Origin: Symbiodinium natans | Taxonomy: Eukaryota; Sar; Dinophyceae; Suessiales; Symbiodiniaceae | Length of the DNA: 64,000 nt | Assembly: GCA_905221605.1 (NCBI GenBank) | Contig: CAJNDS010002325.1 | Span: 62,001 to 126,000 of the forward strand | Reading direction: 5' to 3' | Shown here: positions 23,365 to 34,726 of the stretch, one piece after another | How positions within the stretch are numbered: position 1 is the first letter of the stretch | Layout: every line of letters starts with the position of its first letter | Notes under the pieces: model-generated | Database searches by the model: none | The model's input: the letters and a program-made list of their open reading frames with translations, nothing else | Told to the model about the DNA's origin: nothing | Made by a program: the position numbers and the translations under genes

Positions 23365-24570
23365 GCGTATGGAGGTTGGGATGTTGGGACGTGGGATTTC
23401 GCATTTGGGGAAGGGGGGGGGGGGGTGGGGGTGGGAAGGAATTGCGAGCTTCGGCGTCGAGAACTCGCGCTCGCGCATCTTGCACCTCAACTTCGTGGCA
23501 CTGGCCAACGCAACCGCATACCACGCAACCGAGCCGTGGACCTAAGTCGATTCCGTTAGGCAGTGCAGGACACGCATTCACACTCCTACGACGAGCTAAG
23601 CCGACACCAGCCCGGCCCCGCAAACAGCAGGCTGAAACTTTAAACGTAGCCGACCCCCTTCCCAGACCTAAGCCGCAACATATTCCAAACTCGCTCTCCC
23701 TCCCTGTCTCTCTCTCTCTCTCTGTCGCTCTCTCTCTCTCTCTCTCTCTCTCGCTCTCTCTGCCCTCTCTCTTTTCTTCTGCGCTTGAACCCCAGGTTGC
23801 TGACATCTGGATCGCCACACGGTCCCTCTGTTAAGTGGTCTTCAGTTTTCAAGTCGTAGTCTTTTGTACTCCCCAGTGAGGGGAGCCCACGTCACTTCGT
23901 GGCGGGGCGGGGCAACATGCCAAAGAGTACAAATCGGATGGCTTAGCGATCGAAGTCCAGATCTGTACCATGTCTTTGTTCGGTTAGTACTCGGAATCTG
24001 GCGTTTAACCTGCTACGATCTCCGAGCAGTTTGTCAAACGAGCTAAACGGGTCAAACATAGTCAAACGAAACAGGCTGCCGCTGTCGCGGGTATAGAGAG
24101 AGAGAGGGGATTCGGTGCGGGGTAGTAGGAGAGGAGGTGAAGGAAGGTGAGAGGCAGTGGAAGGCCACGGGTTTTTCAGAGTACTCATGCCCTCCAGAAG
24201 GAGAGGGTCCGTCGAGCAGTGCCAGGTGGTACAGGGCGCACTTATCAACAATGCGACGCAGTGGGGTCTTTGAAAAGGACTGCGTTGCAAAAATCCAGGA
24301 CCGATCGGGCCGCGCGAAGCTGCCGCCTCTCCGAAAATCTGAGCTTCTGCTTTCCCCCCGTTCTAAACTTGCGTGCGCTTCGTCTCCTTTGCAGCTGTTA
24401 GGTTGTCCCTTCTTTTTCCTCGATGTTTGTCCTCTTCTTCGTCCTCTTCTTTTTTCTCTGCCTGGCAAGAGCACAAGGAACACTCCATGCTTTTTGCTCC
24501 GCGGATCACAGCGTCGCCGGTACATGGCGGATGGTCAACGAGTAGCGCTCCTGCTGAGCGGCACTTGGAG
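23365..24570. other. Unique DNA with a CT microsatellite
   Basis: A CT-rich microsatellite (TCTC with occasional TCGC) spans about 23695-23775, and a poly-G run lies near 23411-23423. Overlapping frames on both strands (up to 185 codons from 24137) have no motifs. Confidence 0.4.
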
Positions 24571-24749
24571 GTTCATGGGGTACTTACAACCCCAACTGTA
24601 CATACTTATAAGCCCTCCCTTATGGTCCTCTGAGCAAATTAGAGATAACCCCCGTGAGACCTGTACCTACAAGGCCCCACCTATAGCCCTCTAAGTACGT
24701 AAGTTTAAATATCGGTTATCGTTGGGGGGGTTATAAGTACCCATGAAGC
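24571..24749. mobile_element. TIR family C, main copy (about 179 bp)
   Basis: The left end TTCATGGGGTACTTACAACC (24573) and the right end GGTTATAAGTACCCATGAA (to 24747) pair with few mismatches. The interior contains GCCCTCCCTTATGGTCC and CCCACCTATAGCCCTC. Confidence 0.72.
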
Positions 24750-25860
24750 TCTAAGCACGAATGAGTCAAGGAGCACTCCCAGCAAATGCTACGTCCTGGG
24801 GAGGGCCGAACTTGCTGTGTGGGGCCCAACTCATGAAGTCAGGGTTTAGGGTTGGGGCCCACTGCTGAACCCCCCAAAGTGCAATCAATCCAACCTGGGC
24901 CCTATGCTGAAATACCTGCCCCAGTTTCATCGGTCCTCGCGCTGAAGAGACCTGACGTCGTGTCAGCATCAAGCACGTCTCCCTTGTGTTAAGCAGGTTC
25001 TTCCATGCAGTAATGAAGTATAATGCAGCCAGTCTAAGTTCCATTTGTCATGAACAACACGAGAGGGAGAATTGTCGAGCCCGTTCCCAGAAAAAAGCAT
25101 CATAGTTGTGCTTCCTCGACAGGCTGGGTTCACGAAGAGCGACATGGCATTCAAGCTGTGAAATCAGAATCGTGCCATGTGTTCAAGACCCGGAGCACAC
25201 CACACTTTCGACATGTAGAGTTTATCCCAGCAAGTCATTCAAAGCTGCCAAGGGAATACTCACAACCATGAGGCCAGAATGCTTGCCATAACAGGGAAGT
25301 AGATTGTGAAATTGCACCATGGGGTTGCACCGACCATGCTGTAACCATGTAACAATGCTACTGTAGAAGTCGGACTGGCGGAGTAGTTGAAGCAGATCTT
25401 TGTCCAGATTGGCACCCAAGGCCACTGTGAAATCCCACGATGCCCTTCGCCCTACCTGCACCCTAAAGCCCTCGAACTCGCATTTCATGCCCTAACCTCT
25501 GACACCCTCAAAACCTCAACACCCCAGAAGCCCAAGTTGCTGCCCTAAATCTCAGAACCTCCAACAATCCATTCTCAGGCCCGAGGCCCATCGCCCCGCA
25601 GCTGCCGCGTGGCCCAAGCACCCCCCGGCGTGGCCTCAGAGGGCTTCTCGTCAGAAAAACATGTAGAAACTACGGAGACTAACATCCTGTGCAACATGGA
25701 CAGCGACACGCCTGCAAAGAGCTGCTTCAATGCTATTCGCCAGTCGGTGGCCATGCTGGTCCTATTTGCATTTGAGAAGGTGTGGTTCGCCGTTTTCTTG
25801 TTCAAGCATTTGTTAAATGTGGCTCAGGTTTTTCTGGTCCTTTTGCTTTTCACCGGTGAA
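24750..25860. other. Unique DNA; one weak membrane-protein-like frame
   Basis: Plus-strand 25609-25860 could encode a hydrophobic stretch (SVAMLVLFAFEKVWFAVFLF followed by LLNVAQVFLVLLLF) with mixed codon use, before running into poly-C. No family was recognised. It could be an exon of a membrane protein or chance. Confidence 0.25.
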
Positions 25861-26052
25861 ACAGCCACCCACCCACCCCGCACCCCCCCCCTCCCCACAA
25901 ACCCCCCCGAACCCCCCCCCCCACCCCCCAACCCCCCCCCCACCCCCCCCCCACCCCCCCCCCCACCCCCCCCCCCACCCCCCCCCACCACCCCCCCCAC
26001 CCCACCCCCCCCCCCCACTCACCCCCCACACCACACCCCCCCCCCCCCCCCA
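25861..26052. repeat. Poly-C tract with ACC interruptions
   Basis: About 190 bp of C runs broken by single A residues. It forms proline/histidine frames on one strand and glycine frames on the other, all artefacts. Confidence 0.92.
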
Positions 26053-26956
26053 ACGTTGTTCTCCGAAGGCAGGGCTCAGGTGTGCTGCCCTGAGCTCTCA
26101 CTTGTGTCATAATACCCTCCCTTATGGGAATCATATTGGGCTCTCTTCAATCTTGTACCCGCCCCCCCCACCCCACACCCTGAACGGTCGGAAGAGCATG
26201 TGGACCCTCTTTTCACGGTCTGTGGATGTTACAAGGAGTCACTCTCCCCAACAATGGTCATAGCAGTCATGCTAGTCATGACTGTCATACTAGTCATACG
26301 AGCCATCAAACTCACAAAGCAGTACTACAAGCAATAAGAAGAAAAAAGGGGGGAGGTGCAGCAGCAACTAATGTCCTGTCAGAGATATTATAGTGTCACA
26401 TTGCGTGGAACCCAGTGGAGCCAACCGAACGAACTGGTAGGCCCAAACGGAGACCATTTTGATGGCTAATTCCCCTGTTAGGAGATGAGCAACTGCCAAA
26501 GAGGCTGAGCACCAAGCATCAGGACTCCAGTTGTCCAGGCCCTGCCAGGCAAATTTGGGCTGCTACAGCCTTGTTGGGGCACCACAGGAAGCACCACAGG
26601 AAGCTGCATCGCGCGTGCTGAACGGAGCTTTAGTTTGGGGCACACAACATAGACGAGCCCATACTGAAACATTTAAGCCTCCCCCAAGTGCACCAAAACC
26701 GATCTTCTGAGTTCACGAGGCTGCCCTCCTGTGCGCACAAGCTGCCTTAAACCCTAAATCCGCCGCGGCAAGATGCTGGTCCTTCAACGTCGAATCGAAG
26801 CTTTTTGACGGTTCACCTAGCTTGCCCGATGGTGCCCCAAGCCCAAAGACGCCAAGCCCTGACTTGCAAGGCTTGATGCTCAAAACTCTGTCCAGGACTT
26901 TTTAAAAATCCCCAATACCAAAGAAGTGAACAAACGAAGAACAGATAAATAAATAA
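26053..26956. other. Unique DNA with a short GTCATACTA-type repeat
   Basis: 26255-26302 has five to six GTCATACTA-like units. A short poly-C run lies near 26161. Nothing else was recognised. Confidence 0.45.
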
Positions 26957-27262
26957 CCCTAAACCCTAAACCCTAAACCCTAAACAATCCCCACCCCGAA
27001 GCCCGTGGCACCTGCAAGTCGTCGGCTACCCGGTCTGCTATGCCGTGAAGGTGGCTTTTGTAAGCCTCCCGTTGGTTTAGGGTTTAGGGTTTAGGGTTTC
27101 GGGTTTAGGGTTTAGGGTTTAGGGGTTTAGGGGTTTAGGGGTTTAGGGGTTTAGGGGTTTAGGGGTTTAGGGGTTTAGGGGTTTAGGGGTTTCGGCTTTT
27201 AGGGGTTTAGGGGTTCAGGGGTTTAGGGGTTTAAGGGGTTTAAGGGGTTTAGGGTTTAGGGC
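26957..27262. repeat. Telomeric arrays, including a TTTAGGGG octamer array
   Basis: CCCTAAA at 26957-26985. 27075-27262 begins as TTTAGGG and switches to more than ten consecutive TTTAGGGG units, so a variant unit has been expanded in place. Confidence 0.95.
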
Positions 27263-27372
27263 ACCATTAACCCTGAAACCCGGTTGGGGAAGTTAGGCTT
27301 TGATTCAGCCCAAGTTGCAAGTTGCAAGCAAACCATGATTGCTTGAACTTCGACACATAGACGCAAACACAA

Positions 27373-27375
<3 letters not shown>

Positions 27376-27415
<40 letters not shown>
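27376..27415. repeat. CA microsatellite
   Basis: About 19 consecutive AC units. Confidence 0.95.
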
Positions 27416-27417
<2 letters not shown>

Positions 27418-27988
27418 CGGGATTTCGGGATCTCCCTACACATGTAGGGGAAGGCAGAAATATCGTCAATGGTGGAGCTGCCAGCTGCTATGCTAAGCCC
27501 AAGCACACTCCCAGTTTTATGAGCTGCCAGCTGCTCTGCCAAGCCCAAGCACGCTCGAATTTGCAGTACGTTTTCAGCACCACACTGTTAGGCTCTTCGT
27601 TGGCCGCCCCCTAACAGTGGGTGGAGCGGCCCCCTGCGTACATCTTAAATGAATTCAAATCGACTGATGTGATTTGCTCCGACCCTTGGTCCAACAGGGT
27701 TTTGTGCACACTTTGGGCTTGCAGGTTGTTTCGGAGTGGAACTATTCATGGAAAGCACATGCACGAATGCAACTGCCTCCTCTGAGAACACCAGCAAGCT
27801 TCGCCTCGAGTCAAAGGGCCACATTACGTGTGTGGCACAGGGGGGTCTTGCAATTTACAGATTTTGCTCCTGTGGCTTGTGTACGCGTTCGGCTGCGGGA
27901 GTGTGAAGGATCACTCGTGACGGCACGTGTACAGCGTAGCAGCTGCTGGGCCTTTTGGGGATAGGTTGCTGAGATTGCCGGCTGGCAT
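27416..27988. other. Unique DNA, nothing recognised
   Basis: An AGCTGCCAGCTGCT/AAGCCCAAGCAC segment occurs twice near 27475-27555, about 50 bp apart. No gene was recognised. Confidence 0.4.
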
Positions 27989-28688
27989 GGGTTTAGGGTT
28001 TGTTTAGGGTTTAGGGCTTAGGGCTTAGGGCTTAGGGTTTAGGTTTCGGGTTTAGGGTTTGGGTTGCTCTTGTTTCACGTGTACCTGCCACAAGGCGGCT
28101 CGAGCTGTTGTGCAGTTGACAAGAAAGAGGACGCAGAGGCTTTCCGATCAAGGAGACAAAGGACTATCAGCTTCATAATCAAAAAACCAGGGGGTTTCCT
28201 ATTGACTCTCCGAGGAGCCTCCCTTCATTGCTGTCATTGCTGTCGTCCCTTAGTTGTGTGATCCTCCGCAACTTGAGAAACTGATCCTTCGCAACCTGTC
28301 TGTTGATCTTTTTTGTGTCGTTGCTACGCCCGAGGAGGAGAAGCGCGGAATGACTAGGGCAGCTGTGGACTGAGCGAATTTTGCCCCAAACCCTAAACCC
28401 TAAACTTAACCCTAAACCCTAAACCCTAACCCCTAAACCCTAAACCCTAAACCCTACGGTGCCAACCCTAAACCCTACTCTTCTTAAACCCTAAACCCTA
28501 AACCTCAGGCCGGTGCGGCGGCACCAGCAAGGAGACGACCGGCGCTTCGTCTCCTGTCGGACGCAAGCTTGCACGGCTTCGGGAAGATTGGCCCACACGT
28601 TTTAGGGATTAGGGTTTTAGGGGTTTAGTGTTTGGGGTTTTAGGGTTTCGGGTTTGGGGTTTAGGGTTCTAGGGTTTAGGGTTAGGGT
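27989..28688. repeat. Three telomeric arrays
   Basis: TTTAGGG with GGGCTTA variants at 27989-28065; CCCTAAA at 28385-28505, interrupted; degenerate TTTAGGG at 28600-28688. Confidence 0.92.
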
Positions 28689-30880
28689 GTGGCAACATGA
28701 TGCGTCGCCAGGATGCAAAGACTCGAGGTATCGCGTGCCCATGGACAGCAATGGCCAATACATACGCGTGCAAAAGAATATGGAAGCGCATGAGTAGATG
28801 TTCGTGCATACAGCTGTTCGTGAGGTTAGTACGAAAAGGACTTTGGGTACATGTGGGGGAGGGGGGGCAACCCTTGCCCCTCCGTGGACCCCTGCTTGGA
28901 CGCCGATTTTTTGACTAGCCCATAACCGGATTCAGCCGGATGTGGGCAACCAGAAAGGCCTTCTTGGATGCTGGGCCATGTTTGTGATGCTTAAGCTGCT
29001 CCTAAGCTTTGTCAGTCGCAGGCGGCATTTACTCCACGGCAACAGACATCAACAGGGGAGGTAGGCACGAGGAGATACTACGGACCGACAAGACAAAGAG
29101 CCGACATCCAGACCCGATTTCTACGTGGGGATCCCAGAACTCTGTCGGCAACCTGCCACATGCGCGTGGTCACGCCAGAAGTCGAAGACCTGAGGCCATA
29201 CAACCCATGGTCGGGGCCGGGACATGCTTTGTGGGGCAAGTTTAAAAGTGAAGAGTTGCTCTTGGGGGATACTGAGGAGGCCTGCCCATGAGGTATTGGC
29301 CTTTGTGACATTCATTGTACCAGAACGATTCTGTGCGAAAGCACACGTGTTTTCAAGAGTAGAGGCATGGTCCGAACTCACACTCCCATCTCAATCCAAG
29401 CTCCAGATCCTACAACAAGACGATGAAGTTGAAATGCTTGCACTTACCCCCAAGCCCTGGACACGACAACAACTTTAAAAGCCCATGAAGCCTCATACGC
29501 CCCAGCCATAAGAATCAGAATCACATACAATGCTGAAGCCAACTCTGAACCACTCTCTTCCAGCACAAGGCAACGCTTAGGCAAGCGCCACGGCGCTGCC
29601 CAAAGAGACAATGGCAGCCCAGGGCGAGTAAGCTGGCCCATCCGTATGGGGCAGTATGCCTCAAGCAGTTCGCTTCGCAGCTTGGGCGTCTCACTGTTAG
29701 GATTTCTGGGCTTAGGGAGTTTAAGGTTCGAAGCTTGCCTGATGTCCGGTGTCTGTGTCTGTGTCTGTGTCTGTGTGTGAGAGTGTGGTTGTTGCTTACT
29801 GCGGCTACTGCGTTGCTCTCACGGATTTCAGCCTCTCATCGCTCAGTCGAGCATTGGTGATCTCTTGGCAAGGATTTTGTGCAAGCCGTGGGCCACAAAA
29901 CCCGATTTCTTTGGGAAACTTCGGCACTAGATGGAGGCGCATTCGGTTGGTCGAGCATTTTACCATGTCGGATGTTTCGGGTTCAGTTTTGGGCACAGGT
30001 TTCAGGTTCAGGCCCTCATGTAGACTTAATCACGAGGGGCGTCGTGATGTCAAGTATTTGCAGGGACATCGGAGGCTCCCATGGCTACGAACGGCTTGCT
30101 CCATGAACAATCTTACCGTGCCGGTTTCTGACCTACGAACGATCTCCACCCAATACCCCCCGCCCGAACCCGAATTTCAGCCAAACCCGCCGCTAACCTC
30201 CCAGTGCCGGGCCTTGGCCAGGCTCGTAGTGGTTCACCAAGACGTGGTTGGGGATCGGCTCCTGCTCAGGTGTGGCGTTTCGAGTTTGGGGGCCGACATG
30301 CAAGCACTTCCTCCTGCCTCTGTGCACGAACACCCCCCCAAATCCCACCCCTGAACCTCTAGCAGATTCCAAGTATCCCAAATTCGCTCCAAACCTACAT
30401 GCTACCAAGCAATAACTTCACCCCCCCCCCCTTATACCGGACCTATGTAAGCCCAACACTCTGGAAGCTGATTTTGGGTGGTTGCTTAAATTAGAAACCA
30501 TTGAGGGTGCCTCTGCTAAACGGATCTTGACGCAGAGACCGTGAGAGACCATGAATGCCCTGTGCCAAGCCCGCTGCCAGCTCGGCAGCGTCGCCCACTG
30601 CAAAACAAAGCTCCTCGAGCCAGGGCCTTTGCTCTAAGGCTTGAGAAGGGCCGAGGTTAGTCGCCGAAATGTGGGTTTGGGGGTGGGGGGGGTGGTAGTG
30701 GGGCTGAGCCCCCACAGTGAGTCGTGAACTGGCCCCGAACATGTGGGCAAAACCTCGCAGGCTTCGCCAAAGCATCGATTCTGAAGCTCTATCTCGAGCC
30801 CCCTGCGGCAGTGCTTCAGGAAGGAACGGCGGCCTCACAAAGGGGCTTGGGGGACCGACTTCAGAGCATACCCCAGATCT
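28689..30880. other. Unique DNA without telomeric arrays
   Basis: A GTGTCT microsatellite lies at 29748-29778 and poly-C at 30421-30431. Minus-strand 30640-30491 has a stretch (VGDAAELAAGLAQGIHG) that could be coding, preceded by a CAG acceptor-like site, but no family was recognised. Confidence 0.35.
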
Positions 30881-30881
30881 T

Positions 30882-30949
30882 CCAAAACCCCTTAATTAAG
30901 GTATATACCCTAATTCATAGGGGTATATTCCTTAATTAAGGGGTTTGGG
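30882..30949. mobile_element. 68-bp near-perfect palindrome
   Basis: CCAAAACCCCTTAATTAAGG on the left pairs with CCTTAATTAAGGGGTTTGG on the right. Pairing continues into TATATACCC and GGGTATAT, leaving a loop of under 15 bases. The flanks share GGGACCGA, possibly an old target duplication. Confidence 0.8.
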
Positions 30950-31042
30950 ACCGAGTGCAGAAGCTTGAGCAGGTCTATCAAAGTCTGTGAGCTCTACGCA
31001 GACACGCAAGCATCGAGGCACGCCATCCTGCCCCTGGAAATC

Positions 31043-32466
31043 TAAACCCTAAACCCTAAACCCTAAACCCTACACCCTGAACCCTGAACCCTGAACCCTA
31101 AACCCTAAACCCTAAACCCTAATCCTCCCCGAACTTGTTGCGAACAAACACAGCTTCCATCACCCCGCGCACCCCGGATCACCGCCGTACCGCGCCGTCC
31201 GCTTCGTGCGCAGCACGCGGAAGTCGGAACGCCTTAGTGGGCCACTCTGGGCCACCCCTGAGATTTACAGAGGAGCCAAATTGGTTGAAAGTTTGAAGCC
31301 GACTTTTGGTATAGACCCGTTGACCCTCTCGAACTTAAGGCGTTGTGGACCTTCTTGCTACTGGGCTGCGGCTACTCGTTGCTACTAGGACTTACATGCC
31401 TAGTCATGGATATTCATTGCCAGTTCGTCTGCAGGGATTGTCAAACGCAGTCATTGACAGGCTCGAGCCACGCTAAACCGTAAACCCTAAACCCTAAATA
31501 TAAGCTCTTCCACGCTCGTTCTCTCTACAAGGCTCGACCTGACAGGCTGCGATGGGACGGGGGGCATCCCAACTTCTTGCTAGGGAGACCCATGTCCTAG
31601 CTGGAAAGGTGCCTCAAGCAGCATAGATGGCTGACATTCTCCACCGGACCCATCAGGACTACAATCATGCGCACATTGCCCCCTTCCTGGGCCCTCGATG
31701 CCCCCCAGTGTGGATTTGGGAGCTCACTAGCGTACCTTTGGCACAAATTTCCTGTGCTCTCCTGAACCACTGCATGGAGCTCACGAGGTCTACAGCCTTG
31801 TCTGGGCTGTGGGACTCTCATGCTTTGAGACACGTCTCAAAGGACTTCACCTACCTACTCACAAGTATTTGTATGGTTCGATGCCCTCCGATCACATGCT
31901 TTGCTCACAAGGCTTGGAGTCTTAGAGGGTTCCAGGACTGATGGATGCGAACGCCCCTCCGCTCCGAGCACACCACCGCCGCCGCAAGTTGCGCAGCAGA
32001 ATCTCCTTCAGACGTTCTGCCCTAAACCCTAAACCCTAAACCCTAAACCCTAAACCCTAAACCCTAAACCCTAAACCCTAAACCCTAAACCCTAAATGAA
32101 AGCCGTCAACAGGGGTCTGCTGCTCGTGGTCCCTCAACTTGCTGTCTGAGGCAAGGCTTCCAGGAGGCTCATGCAAGGACAGGGAGGACCTTTCTTGGGA
32201 GAGCTTAAGTTGAAACTTCAGCTGGGTGATTGTCAAAATTATGGCCCCTTTTTTGATCCCTATTATACTACGGCACCTAAGATCAAGGGTACCCCAAAAG
32301 GGATCATAATTTTGACAGCCACCCAGCTGTACATACACAGCCCCTGGCAGGTCCTCGGCCTCTTCGGGAAGCCAATCCTACTTTGCGCAGACGGATAACT
32401 ACAAACTCATTAGGGTTTAGGGTTTAGGGTCTATGGTTTAGGGTTTAGGATTTAGGACTTAGGGCT
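31043..32466. repeat. Four telomeric arrays
   Basis: CCCTAAA at 31043-31123 (with CCCTGAA units), 31473-31499 and 32020-32097 (11 perfect units); degenerate TTTAGGG at 32410-32466. The unique DNA between them carries the hairpin at 32219-32329 and no recognised gene. Confidence 0.93.
32219..32329. mobile_element. 111-bp element with 30-bp TIRs
   Basis: CAGCTGGGTGATTGTCAAAA on the left matches the inverted TTTTGACAGCCACCCAGCTG on the right with two mismatches; pairing continues inward through TTATG. The interior has GATCCCTATTATACTACGGC. Non-coding. Confidence 0.82.
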
Positions 32467-33063
32467 TCAGGATTCGCACTTTCGGGGTAGGATCTGGGCC
32501 CGAGCCCCAACGAAGCCTTTGTGCCTCAAACGTCTTCCTAACTCTATCCCAGATGCGTACCAGGCTGATTTGAGTACCAAGCATGTCAGTCATGAAGGAT
32601 GTTTCCTAGCCATACCAAGGTATTTAGACACTACAAAGGTGGCATGCCACTATGCGGCTCTTTGCAGAACCTTGTGAAGCTCAACTTATCTTCATGCGCG
32701 CCAGAAAGCTCGTGATGCCCTTTCATCGAGATCCTACAAGAAAGTCATAGAAAGTCTTACAGTAAAGAATCTCGACTGTTGATCGGGTGCTGGACTCTCC
32801 CGCCAAACACACACACACAGCACAAAACAAAACAAAATTCAAAACAAACAAAAACAAAACACCAAGTTTTCCATGGAACCCGCAGCCTCGACTCTCGCAC
32901 CCCGAGAAACCGTAAAGAACCGAAACGCGTCACGTGCAAATCTCAAAACGCCCGACGGTCCCAGACGGACCACAAAGCATCCCAAAAAGCACGGACAAGC
33001 ATCCTCCCAAACCCCCAAACGCCATGTGCCATCTCACTCTATAAATTAAATTCGTCCCAATTT
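32467..33063. other. Unique DNA with a CAAAA-rich tract
   Basis: A short CA run at 32807-32818 precedes AAAACAAAACAAAATTC-type sequence to 32860. No gene was recognised. Confidence 0.45.
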
Positions 33064-33482
33064 ACCCTAAACCCTACCTAAACCCTAAACCCTTATGCAG
33101 GCCACCTCGGCTAGGCGCACACTGCGCAGTGCCGCGACCGCCTGCGGCGCTGGCCGGGGCAAGAGCCCCAAGGCTTCCTCCGGCCTGGGGGAGATAGGGT
33201 TCAGGGTTTGGGGTTTAGGGCCTTTCAGGGTTTAGCGTTTAGGGTTCAGGGTTAGGGGAAGAAGAATGCAAGAGTTGCAAGAGAGCACCTTTTGCAGGTG
33301 CGAACTTTACTTGGGGGGTTTAGGGACGTGCGGGCTTGCAAGGGCGTGTAGCAAGCAAGGTGACTTTCAGGTGCTTCATCGGCCTTTCAGGAAGGTTCCT
33401 CGTGAGTTCGTGTGAACCGTGAGCAGCTGTTATTTGGCGCTGTGGGCTTGAAGTCAGAACCCTAAACCCTAAACCCTAAACC
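33064..33482. repeat. Three telomeric arrays
   Basis: CCCTAAA at 33064-33093 and 33459-33482; degenerate TTTAGGG at 33196-33257. Confidence 0.9.
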
Positions 33483-34603
33483 GTTTTCGGATTTTTAGGA
33501 GGCTTAGTATGCACGGGGTTCTGAAGGCCCTAGTGCTACTGCTACGAGCTACAACGCATGTTGACATACCGTTTCTGCGCATTGTGTTGCGAGACAGTCT
33601 CAGGTATAGTTTCTGACGAAAAGGCATCACCTTTGTAAACCACGTACACGAACTGAAAAACAAAGTGTGGGAAATGTATGTTGTGAGCTGAACAGCTGAG
33701 CTTCCTGGTAGCTCACCTCGGTACTCTCAGCTCATGGCCCTTCATCTGCGCTTTCTGCAACCGCCTCTTTGGGCGGCACCTCCTCGAAAGGACAACAAAT
33801 CTGACCATTTGGAGAAAGGGCTGCTTCGCAGTTCGGTTTCTGAGGTTGCTCACCATGTATCAGACGGCAAAGATACAAGGGGAGTCTTTCGTCTTTCGCT
33901 TTAGCGAAACGTGTGCCACCAAGCTACCAGAATTCCCGCAGCCAAATCCTGAAACCCCAAACCCACAACCGCTCCGAACCCCTTAAACTAAGACTTCGCG
34001 GCGAACGACCACATAGGTTTGAGCTTTCCAGATCGAAAGACCTTCCCTCCACTGCCATGGCACGCGCAGGCCTTCGCCCGACGTATGAGGGCCTGGCTGC
34101 ATGTTGCTTCGCCAGATACGCTGACATACTCGTCTTGCGACTGGGATGGAAGATGCTTTACCTTAGTTGTCCAGTACCTAGGGGTTTCAAAGGTTAACCT
34201 TTGAGATTATAAGGGGAATATATTAACCCAAAAAGGTTAAAGGTTACCTACTCTACTACTAAGTTACAGCCCAGGTCAGACATGTTCACAAGGGGTGGGC
34301 CAGGCATCTGGATCATGAGAGAGCTTGCCCAGAACTGGCTAGACTAGCATCAGACTTTCTGTTCAAGGGGGGTACAACTGCATGCAAGAAGTCGTTATGA
34401 TCTATGCACCCCTGAACGCCCTAAACCTCAAGCCGCGAAGACCCCAGCTTCAGCAAAGACCTCACGACACTTCCCCCGCTTGCCTTCATTCTTGTGCTGG
34501 CGAAGAGGCAACTCAGAGATCCATGTAGGGTGTCCGGGGTCACTAAATCGCGGTGTCGAGTCAGTTGACTGTCTGTCCACAAGCAGACTGCTGTGAGATT
34601 GGC
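33483..34603. other. Unique DNA with a weak palindrome
   Basis: 34175-34250 contains AAAGGTTAACCTTT and, 36 bp later, AAAAAGGTTAAAGGTTACC, a partial inverted arrangement resembling the short TIR elements. No gene was recognised. Confidence 0.4.
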
Positions 34604-34726
34604 ACCCTAAACCCTAAACCCTAAACCCTAAACCCTAAACCCTAAACCCTAAACCCTAAACCCTAAACCCTAAACCCTAAACCCTAAACCCTAAACCCTA
34701 AACCCTAAACCCTAAACCCTAAACCC
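34604..34726. repeat. Perfect CCCTAAA array, about 17.5 units
   Basis: No substitution is visible across 123 bp, so the array is young or actively homogenised. Confidence 0.97.

Noticed and set aside
25817-26263. Proline-rich or glycine-rich protein
   Set aside because: It is a poly-C tract read in different frames; only the hydrophobic part before it is mentioned as a weak candidate.
29749-30354. 201-codon plus-strand frame, and similar ones at 24137, 34959 and 16350
   Set aside because: No recognisable domains; opposite-strand frames overlap and they cross repeats. Frames of this size can arise by chance in GC-balanced DNA of this length.
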